From Isoetes taiwanensis (lineage: Eukaryota; Streptophyta; Lycopodiopsida; Isoetales; Isoetaceae): 64,000 nucleotides of DNA. Below are positions 45,268 through 56,346 of the stretch, one piece after another; the stretch's first letter is position 1, and each line of letters starts with the position of its first letter. Position numbers and translations under genes: made by a program. The stretch covers positions 4,025,143 through 4,089,142 of the forward strand of contig JAJEKV010000036.1 of NCBI GenBank assembly GCA_021234155.1, written 5' to 3'. Under the pieces are notes generated by a model. The model had not been told where the DNA came from and did no database searches. It saw only the letters and a program-made list of their open reading frames with translations.

Positions 45268-47181
45268 CCTCTAACCACCAGCTTGTTAAATAACATAAGA
45301 CAAAAAGTACAAAAATAACAACAAGAGCAAACAAGTCATAAAAATAGCAAAGAGCACACAAACGCAGACCCCATTGTTGGTCCGCCTTCCAACCTGCACA
45401 TGCACAGAGGAGTCTTTCTCGAGGGCAACAACCGCCTGATTAAGGTATGGCGAGAACATCTAAGGCCAAATCCTACCAATCCAAAAGCTAAATCAAAGTG
45501 TTCCCCTGGATTCGGTTCGCTTAAGCGCTTGGGCTCTCTCCAAAATGCATCGATTTCACAGACAAAGCCTTTCCCAGCCCAAATCGGCACTCAAAATCCC
45601 CAATTAAATTTCCTGTTTAAAATCAATTTCGCCTGTTTTCTCATGAATCTAAGCCTCTTCTTATTCAATCTCAGCACTTGAAAGCTCCTCATTCGATGTA
45701 GAAAATCCAACAGTCCCCGATTAGATCGGCCCTTCTCGAAGTCACAAATCAGCCTACGCCGCCCACAATTTCGACCTCGCCATGAGTTTGGGTCTGATCC
45801 AAAATGCTTGGGTCACCTTTACGTATTATGGGATGACCATGCGGCCTCCGATTTTATCAAATCAGCCCCTTGATTCCTTCAATTGACTTCTAACAAGCCA
45901 AATCCATCCGTTCTTGGTCCTTTTCGGAAGCTTCCATAAACAGCATCCGAATTTGTGGCAACTCTTCTAGTTACACCATTGATGTAGCCCATAATATCCC
46001 TGGATTTAATTCTAGATTACATGCGACTTCAAACTTTGCTTTTACAACAAAGATCAACAATTCTCACCATGGCTATTACACCGAAATTATTTATCCAAAG
46101 CATGCATCTAATGATTCAAAGCGCCTTATACTCACTTGAATCCGTGAAAACCCCACCCAGAGAAATATATTGATGCAGTTTTTGATGCAGTCCCTGCTCC
46201 TACGTTCTTTTCTTGCTTCCACAATCCTCCCAAAGCAATCCTTCCAAGCTCCTTCCTCATAGCTTCACGTTTTCAAAAAGCCCTTTTTTCCCAAATCTAT
46301 TTCTATGCAAAATCTTTGTTCATATTTGTCACATCTTTGCATGTATGCCAAGCATGCATATACTTTATAAATCATTATACTAAACTCCATCAAGTGGCCA
46401 AGACCGTTACAATCTCCCCTTCTAAAAATTAACCCATGTCCTCATGGGTCGATCCACAATCTTAGCACTTGTCAAATCCATTAATAATCATCATGATCAT
46501 ATATACACCAAAGCTATACAAGGGAAAGTCGTACCTCTACATCGTCCGAAAGCTACTTGATGATGCTTACATGGGAAATTCTTGCTTAGCACCTTCATAT
46601 GCTAACCCCCTCTAGATACTCCTCTCCTCTCGAGGGATACCATCTGTGATGTCTCAAAGAGAAAGACCATTAGCATCACAATGCCACAACCAAACAAGCC
46701 AACTCCCAAAGATCCAACACGCCTCGATACCAAACCAAAGCGTTCCTAACCAGGCATGCCCTTAACCAACCGGGCAAAACCGTCTAGACATTTATGAGTA
46801 GTCGCTTCTACCCATTTATGCGGTGTCTCGGAACCCATACAATGGCACATTCAAGGTTGAATACTGAAAGCCCGGTCTACCATGGGCCCGTTCATAGTCT
46901 CTCCCACTAGAACTATGCTGGGCTCCCTCGAGCATCCAAGGCTATACCATGTCACAATGATTACCAAGTCTTTGCAAATTACCCATGCATATAGGCACCC
47001 ATGGAGACTTCGAACTCGAGACACGCTCGATACCAATGTGGCGTTCCTAACCGACATGCCCTTAACCAACGGGCAAAATCGTCCTAGACGTTTATGAGTA
47101 GTTAAGCTTCTACCCATTTATGTGGTGTCTCGGGAACGCATAACCAAGATCTACTCGGCGGTCTCCCATGGGTCCGTTACA
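45268..47181 (-). repeat. Inverted arm of the composite block
   Basis: Reverse complement of the left arm. It starts with cctctaaccaccagctt (complement of 43,021-43,037), passes the purine tract/LTR start as caagaccgttacaatctcccc at about 46,400-46,420, and then contains two TRIM-like units ending at 46,894 and 47,181. It has two units where the left arm has four, so the arms differ in copy number. Confidence 0.9.
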
Positions 47182-48555
47182 ATATCTTTGCTCCAACCGC
47201 AAAAATGAAGTGGTTGTCTTACTCTTAATGCATATTGAAGATAAGCCCTAAGGCGGCGGAGGGACATTATTATACACTCTAAGGATGGTGGCATGAAGTT
47301 TATAGATGCATATCACTCATTACACAATCCATTGCACTTTGTGTTACTTCTTTCCTATGGCAATGGATGGATGGCATCTTAAAATACCTCATGGACCAGT
47401 GGTGCAAAGGAAATAACTGTTATGAGTATTACAAATATCATCTGTTCACACGTCATGGACATGCATCTCCCCTTCATATGGCTGGCCGGTTGTTTCAAGA
47501 ATACATTTGTGATATGTTTGCAAAGATGGGACAAGAAACACTACAATTTATTGTGTTGAATCAACACACCATTGAAAAAAGACACCATTTTGAAGGAGAT
47601 GATCTTGAGGCACTATTGGCGAAAAGTTGTATTACCATCCCTGCATGTGGGGTCCAAGATACATGACCCAACGTATCAAGATGCCATGTCTATTGTTCGC
47701 TTAAACATGGCGAGGCCGCATTTTTTATAACCATGACTGCCAATGCAAATTGGGAAGAGATGAGGAGGGAATTATTATATGGCCAATTGCCAAGTGATCG
47801 ACCAGAGTTAGTGGCTAGAGTATTTCATATGAAAGTAAAAGAGCTGGTAGATTTGATAACTAATCATGGTATACTCGGTAGCATAATCGCAAAAGTCTAT
47901 GTTATTGAGTTCCGTAAGAGAGGCTTGTCGCATGTACATTTGTTAACTATGTTGATCAGGCGCATAAGCCCTTCCGACAGCGAAGAGATTGATCAAATTA
48001 TTTGTCTTTGAAATACCGCACAAGGACGATATCCTAAATTGTATGATATAGTCACCGTAATATGATGCATGGGCCATGTGGTGCGGATATCCGAACACCT
48101 CGGTGCATGCAAGATAGTAAGTGTACAAAACATTATCTACGTGCATTTTCAGATGAGACAATAGTTGTTGATGAATATCCATTGTACAGAAGAAGGGATG
48201 ATGGCGAAAGGCTTAAAAAAAGGAATATAAATCTAAACAATAGATGGGCCATACCATATAATCCCCGCCGTTGACATCGTTACTTCAAGTGCCATATCAA
48301 TGTTGAGGTATGTCTTTTGCTATAAAGGATGTTAAATATTTATACAAGTACGTTTATAAAGGGATCAATGTGAACTTAGAAGCATCGATTAATGGTGCAT
48401 CTACTAGCAGAGCACCCACCATAAATCATGCTGAGGTTGAGCAATTCCTGAATGCATGCTATTTCTCGGTTTAGAGGCATCATGGAGAATCCTCTCATAT
48501 GAAATACAAATGCCAGCTTCTCATGTTACTAGATTGGTTTGGGTGCATATTCACA
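47182..48555 (+). pseudogene. Helitron Rep (HUH, two-Tyr) endonuclease domain
   Basis: Rep nicks and rejoins DNA during rolling-circle transposition. In order: HLAGRLF-type text (HMAGRLFQEYICDMFAKM), FFITMTANANWEEMRREL, RPELVARVFHMKVKELVDLI, VYVIEFRKRGLSHVHLLTML with the HUH signature HVH near 47,931-47,939, CTKHYLRAFSDETIV and YPLYRRRDDG. The two-tyrosine motif KYLYKYVYKG follows at about 48,334-48,363. Catalytic His and Tyr residues appear intact. Frameshifts occur near 47,660, 48,010 and 48,275. The domain ends in RILSYEIQ and RLVWVHIHT, where the second insertion begins. Confidence 0.9.
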
Positions 48556-50852
48556 CGGGGTTACTCCGGGCATCGAGAGTTTGTCGGATAGGCATATTTG
48601 CCCATTATTCCTTGATCTGGACCGCATATAGCGATCCTCGTTTGTGGGATATGCCTGCAAGTTTTTGTATATCAGTATATTAAGGTTTGCAAAATACTAT
48701 AAGGTTTGAGGGAATGTACTTAATGGCATTAATTTTGTACATATATTGTAAGTTTTAGGGCTCTCAACGCCCCACGTAACTCCCGCGGTGAATATGCACC
48801 CAAACCAAAGGGGGTTTGAAAGGGATTTAGTTTTAATGTGTTGGATGTAATGGTTTATATTCTAAAAAAAATTTGGCCCCTTCGGGGCCTTGGAGGTACT
48901 GCACACAAACACGATTTGAATTTAAATAACATTTCAGGGCCCTTTGGGCCCAAGGATAGCATATTTAATTTAAGTATATAGAAGCCTAAAATGCCAAAAT
49001 GGAACCCAAAGCATCATCTTTGTGGCTTTAACCTCCTTTAGCACATGTGAAATTATGGTTGGTTTCACATTCTTTCGATATAATAAATGCCTTCTATAAA
49101 ACATTTATAGTATATGCATTCTATAAATAATGATGTTGAGATGAATTTGGGTCGTCCGGCCCTAACAAAAGCAAACATAAGTAAATTTTGAGGGCCTTGG
49201 GAATCGTATACGGATTGATGGACAAAGTAGAAAACATCTGTAATATTCATTGTTTAAAAATGCTAATTCTGGATAAGGGATCCCTAAATCAACCTTTAAT
49301 AATAGTCTTGTGCAATCAGCAACAACCGCATCAACCCATAAAGAAGCTCCTTGGGATAGTCCCACGTTTCCATCAACAAAATGGTGTAGCTTGCAATAAG
49401 TTCAGATATCTTTGCGACAAACTTGTCATCCAACATAATATTTTGAGGAAGCAATGTGAAACCTGGGTTTTAATTCAATTATTTTGTTCTGTTCAAAGAT
49501 GTTTGCAAACCACCACGAATCTAGAGTGCCATTCCCCACATATTTATAAAGAAGACGACTATGCAATTCCTTTGCACAAAAGCCATGTACAACGTTCAGA
49601 TGATGGCATATGGTTGAATCAAGAGAAGTACCGACTTCCATATGATGGTCACAATTCTCAAACTTAAATTTATCTTTCCAAATCCATAACATTTCTTTAG
49701 CATAAGGAAATGGAGTCACGTGTATACAAGCCTGCTTTTTGCACAAACCATAGAATATGTGAGTGAGTACGTGAGTACAAGTCTGTTATTTACACAAAGC
49801 ACAGAACATGTAACAGAATCAGCAAACTTCAGACTAACGTTTATATAATTTGAATAGTCTACATATTGTTCTAGATATTGAGAACTTAAACCTGTGTGTG
49901 ATAAATCTAATGTGTTTGCTTTGCAGTACAAATGGCTAGTACATGTTGAAGGGCAGAAACCAAATCCAAATAAGTGTTGCAAATGAAAGGCATCCTGCAT
50001 AGATGTGGAGACATGAATTATGAGCATGGAGGTGAAGTAGACAAATAAACTAATGTGTACTAAACTATGAACATGCCTGAAGAATAATGTGTATTAAATG
50101 ACGCAGAAGAGCTGGCCGGTTGGACGAGAACAGTTTATGATGAGGTTTCAGATTTGATGAAGCTTCCAATAGCGGGTAATGCTCTGATATTTTGTAGTTT
50201 GAAGCTAAATTTATAGCTAACAACTTTCTCAACATGAAAATCAGGACTGGTACTCTTTGCAGCTTTCCAGATTGTTAGAATGGAAGTTGAAATACCTCAT
50301 GTTTGTACCAATGCAATTCATTTTTCTTGGGCAAATTCCTCCTCTGCTACTTACTAATTCCTCTCCAATTCGGCCTCTGTAGAATCAAATTTGAAGATTT
50401 TGACGTCGAATTTATGGTCGCAAAATATAGCATGCATTCCGTGCATTTCTTCACACAAGGATCAAGGCCTTCCACAATGTTTGCAAACATCTCAGGATTA
50501 AGAACAAACCACGGATAAAGATCTGCTCACCTCTGGCTTTGCCAAGGCAAATTTTAGAAGGATAAGCATCTGCAAGTTTATGAGTTCAAGAGTCAATGGA
50601 GTCCCAATAGCCAATTCGACGCGCAGTTGCATCAGAAAACCTCATGGACCTTCACAGTCTGTAACCCTAAAAGCACAGATCCGATGCTCCTCCGCAATTC
50701 GGCCTCTGTAGAATCAAATTTGAAGATTTTGGCGTCAAATTTATGGTCGCAAAATATAGCATGCATTCCGTGCATTTCTTCACGCAAGGATCAAGGTCTT
50801 CCACAATGTTGGCAAATATCTCAGGATTAAGAACAAACCACGGATAAAGATA

Positions 50853-51408
50853 TGTTAAAAGAATAGTTAAATTATGTCACAATGGAATTTTATGCATGAT
50901 GTACACGTAATGGGCCAGGTGCAAATATCAGAGAATTTTGGATCAGAGTATAAAAGGTGAGATCGAACCAGTTGAAGGACGGACTAGCAGATAGTTGCTA
51001 ACTTGGTTTTTTTAACGGACAAGTGCCGGATTGCTGTTCCAGATTGTTGTTCCGGATCAGCTGTGTAGGTGACCAGATTTGCTGTGTAGGTGACCGGATT
51101 TGCTAAGCAGGTGCTTCACTGATTTGCTGGGTAGATTTGCTGACCGTTGTTCTATTGCTGTCACAACTGGATTACTCTGAACATCTGAGTTCATGCTGCT
51201 ACAGACTATGGGCTCATGTTGCTCTGGCTTTTTCTAGCCAGAAGATATCCAATTGCAGCGAATCGCTAAGCCTGGTTGCCCTGGCTTTTTCTAGCCAGAA
51301 AATACTGAATTGCAGTGAATCACTAAGCCTTGTTTGCTCTGGCTTCTTCTAGCCGGAATTTATTTGCCGCGGTACATACTGTCTTACTGTCTTGCTGAAA
51401 TATCATCA
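50853..51408 (+). mobile_element. Solo LTR, 556 bp
   Basis: Starts TGTTAAAAGAATAG and ends ATATCATCA. Flanked by agata (50,848-50,852) and agatc (51,409-51,413), a 5-bp duplication with one mismatch. It splits the second copy of the tandem unit; the first copy shows the uninterrupted sequence (cggataaagatctgctcacc at about 50,511-50,530). A TATA-like tataaaagg sits near 50,950. It contains short internal repeats (ctgtgtaggtgacc and a unit of about 64 bp with ggctttttctagccagaa). No internal coding region is present, so it is a recombination product. Confidence 0.75.
51230..51358 (+). repeat. Tandem unit of about 64 bp inside the solo LTR
   Basis: Two units plus a partial third of tgctctggctttttctagcc with agaa(g/a)ata and ttgcag(c/t)gaatc, at about 51,217, 51,277 and 51,338. 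Confidence 0.85.
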
Positions 51409-51849
51409 AGATCTACTCACCTCTGGCTTTGCCAAGGCAAATTTTAGAAGGATAAGTATCTGCAAGTTCATGAGTTCAAGAGTCAATGGAGACCCAATAG
51501 CCAATCCGACGCGCAGTTGCATCAGAAAACCTCATGGACCTTCACAGTCTGTAATCCCAAAAGCACAGATCCGATGCTCAGTTGCATCAGAAAACCTCAC
51601 GAACCTTCATGGCCTATAACCCTAAAAAAAAAGGAAAGAAAAAAGAAGAGGGCAAAAAAAAAAAAAAGAGTGGGCACACTTTCTCCTTTAAGCAAGAAAT
51701 CATGGCCTCACGATTTCTTTTCCCTAATAAAAATCAACGGTTAGAAATTGATGCACTCTAGAAATATTATTTAGTATGTGCACCCGAATACAACAATAAA
51801 ATCATAGAAAAACCATATACAAAAGCGTATAAAACATCAAAAGGTAACC

Positions 51850-52605
51850 CCCCAATGCAACAAGATGTATACTATCGATAAGGTATGGCATGGACAGTAT
51901 AAGGAGGAAGAATAATGGAACAACATTGACAGCCTTTTTTGAGATGAATGCATCTAGAAACAGAGAGGCTACTCAATTGCTCTACCATGACTTTCCTAAA
52001 AAGTTTGCCTATGCTAAATCCAGTAGAAAATGGCAGGACAGATCCAATAACCAAAGGTTTCCCACTATTGGACACATGTACTTTGTTAATCCTTCAGAAG
52101 GAGAGTGATACTATCTACGGCTCCTATTGACCCGCGTGACAGGTGCAATTAGTTTTGAAGATTTATGCTCTTTTGATGGGGAGTTGTGTGCAACATATAA
52201 AGAAGCTTGCATTTGTTGTGGGTTGCTTCGAGATGGAATACGTTCGTTGGGAAGACGTGCTATAGATGCCGAGATTGTCACTGGAAAGAATATTGGAAGG
52301 AGAGTGTTCATATTTAGAACACCTTTGTGCCCCCAATAATGAACTCCCATTTCAGGTTTGAGCATACAATTTTCATTCAAGTCCCACTTTTTGGTATGAC
52401 AATCAACAAGTCCCAAGGCCAACTGTTACAATGAAAATGGTTGGTTTGTATTTGCCAAATCCAAAGGTTCAACAAGGACAACTCTACGTGGCACTCTCGA
52501 GAGCTCAAGGAATCCAAGGCATAAAGGTACTCATTCTATCGAAGGATGGAGATGCTTCAGCAGATGTCGACAGATCAAGATCAATGGCCATTGAAAAGAC
52601 ATGAA
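51850..52605 (+). pseudogene. Helitron linker and helicase C-terminus with core deleted
   Basis: QQDVYYR near 51,855, then GTTLTAFFEMNASRNREATQ, IGHMYFVNPSEGERYYLRLL and RVTGAISFEDLCSFDGELCA are the region between Rep and helicase. At about 52,245 the text jumps from CGLLRDGIRSLG to DAEIVTGKNIGRRVFIFRTP, which belongs to the end of the Pif1-like helicase. GQLYVALSRAQ (motif VI) follows near 52,478-52,510. The Walker A, Walker B and middle motifs are absent, so the helicase is deleted for most of its ATPase core. Confidence 0.85.
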
Positions 52606-54545
52606 GGATATGGAAGTTGTTTCATGAAAGGCAATGATTTATGATTCATTCAAAACATGGATGTAATGTCTTATTTTGGAAAAGTCACAAGAACCTTGAA
52701 TTTTTTTGGATGCACAAACGTGGTCGAGATAATGTAAGCCCTTAAATGCATAAAGCATATGTACAAACTCAGAAAGCCCTAACCTTCAGAAAAAAGACCT
52801 TCATCCCCTCTAGATTCGAAACAGTGTATCATGGAAGCATAATTTAAAATCGCTATAGAAGAGGAATGCCTTTAGAAAGAATGCTAATTCCTTCCCTTTA
52901 GTAACGAAAAGATGCAACATCTAGATTCCGCCCATTCCTATCACTTTTATTATTCTTCTGGCCCTTTTCTAATTTAAAAGAGAATCTAACAATGTAGATC
53001 AAGAAAATAATTGCACAAAACTGTAAGTGCATTGTCGATGGATAAACATCAGAAGTAGTCACGAAATACATGTCTTCCATTCTTAAAGATGAAAGAAATG
53101 GAAGGATGAAAAGAAAAAGCTCATTTATAACCACAGTTATGGTCACTTACTTGGATAATTGAATGATGCCCAAAAATTATAGTCGCTTGGCAATGAATCA
53201 GATATGAGTCAAGGCCTGAAGACCTCCATAACAGGGCAAAAATTGAAAATCACTTGAATAGTTTTTCTCTAGGGCCCTTTTCAAAGTCAGATTGGCTATG
53301 AATCGCATATGAGTCACGACCGAAGTGAAGATCTCCATAACAAGGGCAAAAATCGAAAATCACTTGAATAGTTTTTCTTTACGGCTCTTTGTTTCTTTTC
53401 TTCATAGCTTCATAAACCGGTGTGCTAGTTATACACACCGACCGATCTTTGCTATGTAAGGAGCAAGATCCATGTAAGTTATTTACCATTTTTACCTCAG
53501 CCTTTTTGCCGATTCTAATTTAGCATCGGGGACCTCCAAAATTCGCCTACATGCCCTCGGTTTTCCTAGAATTTACCCAATATCAAGAAAAAGGATTGGG
53601 TCGTGCATTTTTTGACGAATTAAGAATTGGATTTTAAGAGTCGAACTTGGAAATGCAGGACTTGCTTTGCAACATTTATGCAAATATAGGTCAGCCTCCT
53701 AAAAACAACAAACAAAATAAAGCAAAGATTATAACACGGCCAAAAGCACATGCAAATCCATCACTTCTATGAGACGGCGGATAAGGCTATAAAGGCAACA
53801 CAAGGACGAAGCTTTTGGAAAAAAAAATGCAACTCTTTCCTTGTTAGAATGGATTTGCAAACACAGGATGGAGCTCCACTTGTGGCTCCTCCTATCTCCT
53901 TCCGCTCCTATTTTCTTGCCGATTTTCTAATTTTGATAGCCTTTGATTTTAAGAAATGAAGATCTAATGGTGCATGATTATGCCACCTCATTTTGATGAG
54001 GTAGAGAAACCACGTGGGACGGACTAGAATGGCAAGAAAGACCAGAGGGTCCCATAGGGGTGTGTGCTAAAAAGAAGGAAGGGAAATTCAAGCTCTCTCT
54101 CAGCTGCTGGCACTAAAAAATGCTGTTGTGGCTACAACTTTCCGAATGCAAAAAGAATCCATGCTTGTTGGATGCCAAAGCCGATACCTAAAGCTATTTT
54201 AAAGAATGGGATGGGAAAAATAATGAAAGGAGGGTTTGTAGAACGCTTATCGCAAAGAATTATGCTTTTGGGAGAATTAGCCCGCACTAAAACGATCATG
54301 ATTTGGAGAAGGACTTATCCGCCACTAATTTAGAGGAAACTTATGTTTAAGAATTGAATTTAGAGGAGATAAAAAAAATTGGGAAAACTTGCGATATTGG
54401 GAAGTTATTTTTCTCCGCGTTTTTAATTTTCGATCCTAAAATTCTCGCTTTTGGTCGGATTTTGATGTCTACAAAAGGCCGGAAAAGAGAACACACCCAC
54501 CCAAAACCATTTTAAGTAAGTAGATTTTTGAGACTTTTTCAGATT
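52606..54545. other. Intergenic, no gene recognised
   Basis: AT-rich. 53,195-53,290 and 53,290-53,390 carry a duplicated phrase (aaaattgaaaatcacttgaatagtttttc with ctccataaca before it), so there is a direct repeat of about 105 bp. No coding motif. Confidence 0.45.
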
Positions 54546-54550
54546 ATATA

Positions 54551-54990
54551 AAAATGGGAAAAATCTTGAAATACCCTTATGTTTTGCTAAAATTAACAAA
54601 ACGCCCTAGTTTTGGGGGTATTTTTATGGAAATGATCATAACTTTTTGTGATGATCAAATGAGAATGAGCCTTTCAGAGCTGTTGTAAAGGAGGATGAGA
54701 TCTTTCCATCAAATGTAAAATCATATAAATCGGAGTTAAAAAATCACAAGTTATGCTATTCTTAATACACAAGAAAATTGTAGAAATTTTAGAGGGATTT
54801 ACAAGACCATAACTTGAGATTTCTAACCGGTCTCGTGAGATGTTAACTTTCATGGAAAAGATTTCAACCTCATCTACAATATATATCCAAAGGCTCATTC
54901 TCATTTGGATTATCACAAAAAAGTCAAAAAACTAGGGCTTTTGTTAATTTTAGCAAAACATAAGGGTATTTCAGAGTTTTTCCAAAAATC
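54551..54990. mobile_element. Fold-back MITE with long terminal inverted repeats
   Basis: The left end reads gaaatacccttatgttttgc, taaaattaacaaaa, cgccctagtttt. The right end is its complement (aaaactagggctttt, gttaattttagcaaaac, ataagggtatttc). Inner text is also inverted (caaatgagaatgagcc / ggctcattctcatttg; gatgagatctttccat / atggaaaagatttcaacctcatc), so pairing extends about 150 bp per arm. No transposase. Flanking duplications are not clear, so the superfamily is open. Confidence 0.85.
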
Positions 54991-55139
54991 CGTATAGGTC
55001 ATTATGGAGTAAAGACCGGAAAGTATCGCCAAGCAGTCTCCGATATTTCTATAAAATTAGGCGTTCTTGGCTATGCTGTAGCGAAATCAGCCACTTGATC
55101 TTAACTCATTTGCAATAGTGATAATTTCATCGAATCCAA

Positions 55140-55292
55140 GAGACGATAGATAGATAGATAAATAGATAGTATTTTTACGCCATGCCACACTGGCAACATC
55201 CACGAGGACATATGATGGATCCCCAGAGACTTGAACACAAGATCTCTTAATTGCAACCTAATAGACTAGCCATTAAACCGAACATGAGGGAA
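55140..55292 (-). mobile_element. tRNA-derived SINE with (TATC)n tail
   Basis: On the minus strand from about 55,290 down: ggtttaatggctagtctatt (A-box-like tggctagtctat), 30 bp later tgttcaagtctctgggg (B-box-like), a body with ccatcatatgtcctcgtgga and gttgccagtgtggcatggcg, then a (TATC)n microsatellite at 55,146-55,175. An internal RNA polymerase III promoter, body and simple tail describe a SINE. I found no clear target duplication. Confidence 0.68.
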
Positions 55293-55911
55293 CAAAGGAA
55301 GGATTCTAAGAAATATCGGTGAAAAATCAATCGAGGAACCAACTTTTCCGAAAGCTTCCGCTTTGAATCTAGGATCATCTCTTTGAAGAAATTGAAGCCT
55401 TGTTTCACAAGAACTTGTTCTGGGATATGCCATGACTATGCGCGGGAGCAGAATCGATGTGGTTAAGACTTATTTCGAAGGTTGAAGAGGCCATGCCCAT
55501 CTACCAATTTATGCGACCTTTAAATCCCATGTTTATACACTTATCCCGAACCAGACCTAAACCTTGGGAGAAAAGCAAATATAAAAGCATAAGTAGTAGT
55601 TGAAAAAGACCAATAGAAGAAATAGCAAGATCTATGAGCATCCGATGTCCATGTTTTTTGAAGATATTCTTGCTTATTTTGGCCTCCAAAGACCTACCCA
55701 AAACCCGCCATCATAAGAAACATTCGAGCATAAGAAACTCCAATCATAAGCAAATGACGACCATACTACGTAAGAAGAAGTGACAGACGAAGAATTTGCG
55801 GGCGACACTCCTCAAACTCGGGAGCATGTTACTCCTCAAAATCTGGGAGCAGGTTGCTATATTTAAAATTGAGTAAAATGGGCGTAATTATAATAAAACA
55901 TCTCTTATACG

Positions 55912-56007
55912 GAATGCCCTTTTGGAACATTCGGGTCTAGAAGCCATCCGACGCTACGAGCGCCGAGACGGTATTCGTGATCCGCATCGTTGCCCAAAAG
56001 GGCATTC
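55912..56007. repeat. 14-bp inverted repeat around 68 bp
   Basis: gaatgcccttttgg at 55,912-55,925 and ccaaaagggcattc at 55,994-56,007 are perfect complements. It lies upstream of WDR3. Confidence 0.9.
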
Positions 56008-56017
56008 TCTTTAACGT

Positions 56018-56245
56018 GATGCAACTTAGGTTGCATTACGCTCCAAAATCAAGGTAAAAACTTCAAATCGGGGTAGAAAACATCGAGAATGAGTAGATGG
56101 TCAGAACGAGGTAAATCCTCAAGAACGCAAGGTAACTTCAAGAAGTGCCGCTGCTGTTGAGCTTCGTAGAAGTTCCGATAAAGAAACTTGGCCACATGGT
56201 GCTGTACGATTGGCGGGCAGGGCAGAATGCAACCTAAGTTGCATC
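56018..56245. repeat. 20-bp inverted repeat, each arm itself palindromic
   Basis: gatgcaacttaggttgcatt at 56,018-56,037 and its perfect complement aatgcaacctaagttgcatc at 56,226-56,245. Each arm also folds on itself (atgcaac / gttgcat). It ends 100 bp before the WDR3 start codon. Confidence 0.92.
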
Positions 56246-56306
56246 TACGTGGTTAGGGATCCATTTTTCAAAGAAAATACGGATATTATTGGACTCATGG
56301 AGTCTC

Positions 56307-56339
56307 AAACCCTAAAACCTTGCAAGGGGCTTAGGGTTT
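56307..56339. promoter_or_regulatory. Inverted pair of telo-boxes upstream of WDR3
   Basis: aaaccctaa at 56,307-56,315 and ttagggttt at 56,331-56,339, the second ending seven bases before the ATG. Telo-boxes are a known promoter/5' UTR element of plant ribosomal-protein and ribosome-biogenesis genes, which suits the function of WDR3. Confidence 0.85.
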
Positions 56340-56346
56340 TGCGGAG

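Larger units (their letters stand above)
40660..47181. repeat. Composite inverted-repeat block inserted in the Helitron ORF
   Basis: The block begins with TATAACGGACCCATGGGAG at 40,660 and ends with the reverse complement, ctcccatgggtccgttaca, at 47,181. The left arm (40,660-43,037) is a diverged reverse complement of the right arm (45,268-47,181). Between them lie unique sequence (43,274-43,997) and a direct copy (43,998-45,267) of part of the left arm. Helitron protein text resumes directly outside both ends, so the block arrived by insertion after the Helitron. ATAT flanks both ends and may be target duplication. Confidence 0.85.
48556..51849. repeat. Second insertion in the Helitron: tandem repeats plus solo LTR
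   Basis: Occupies the gap between Rep and linker text. 48,680-50,360 has no recognised gene (an unassigned 159-codon frame at 49,188-49,667). 50,360-50,690 and 50,691-50,852 plus 51,411-51,580 are two copies of a unit of about 330 bp (cggcctctgtagaatcaaat, then tcacctctggctttgccaag and gatccgatgctc). Integration borders were not identified. Two GC hairpins (ggcccc/ggggcc, gggccc/gggccc) lie at 48,882-48,952. Confidence 0.6.
38680..52605 (+). mobile_element. Rep-encoding Helitron, twice interrupted and helicase-deleted
   Basis: Helitron protein text is collinear along the + strand: N-terminal region 38.7-40.66 kb, Rep 47.18-48.55 kb, linker 51.85-52.24 kb and helicase C-terminus 52.25-52.6 kb. 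Each gap is an insertion or a deletion, because the protein text resumes where it left off (ENPREKAIY before the first gap; RLVWVHIHT then QQDVYYR across the second). Neither terminus was located: no hairpin plus CTAG was seen after 52.6 kb. This is a wrecked autonomous element of the kind that could once have mobilised the 19.3-kb Helitron, though shared termini cannot be shown. Confidence 0.8.

Noticed and set aside
48880-48955. GC hairpins as a Helitron 3' end
   Set aside because: ggccccttcggggcc and gggccctttgggccc are good hairpins, but neither is followed at short distance by CTAG or another CTRR end.
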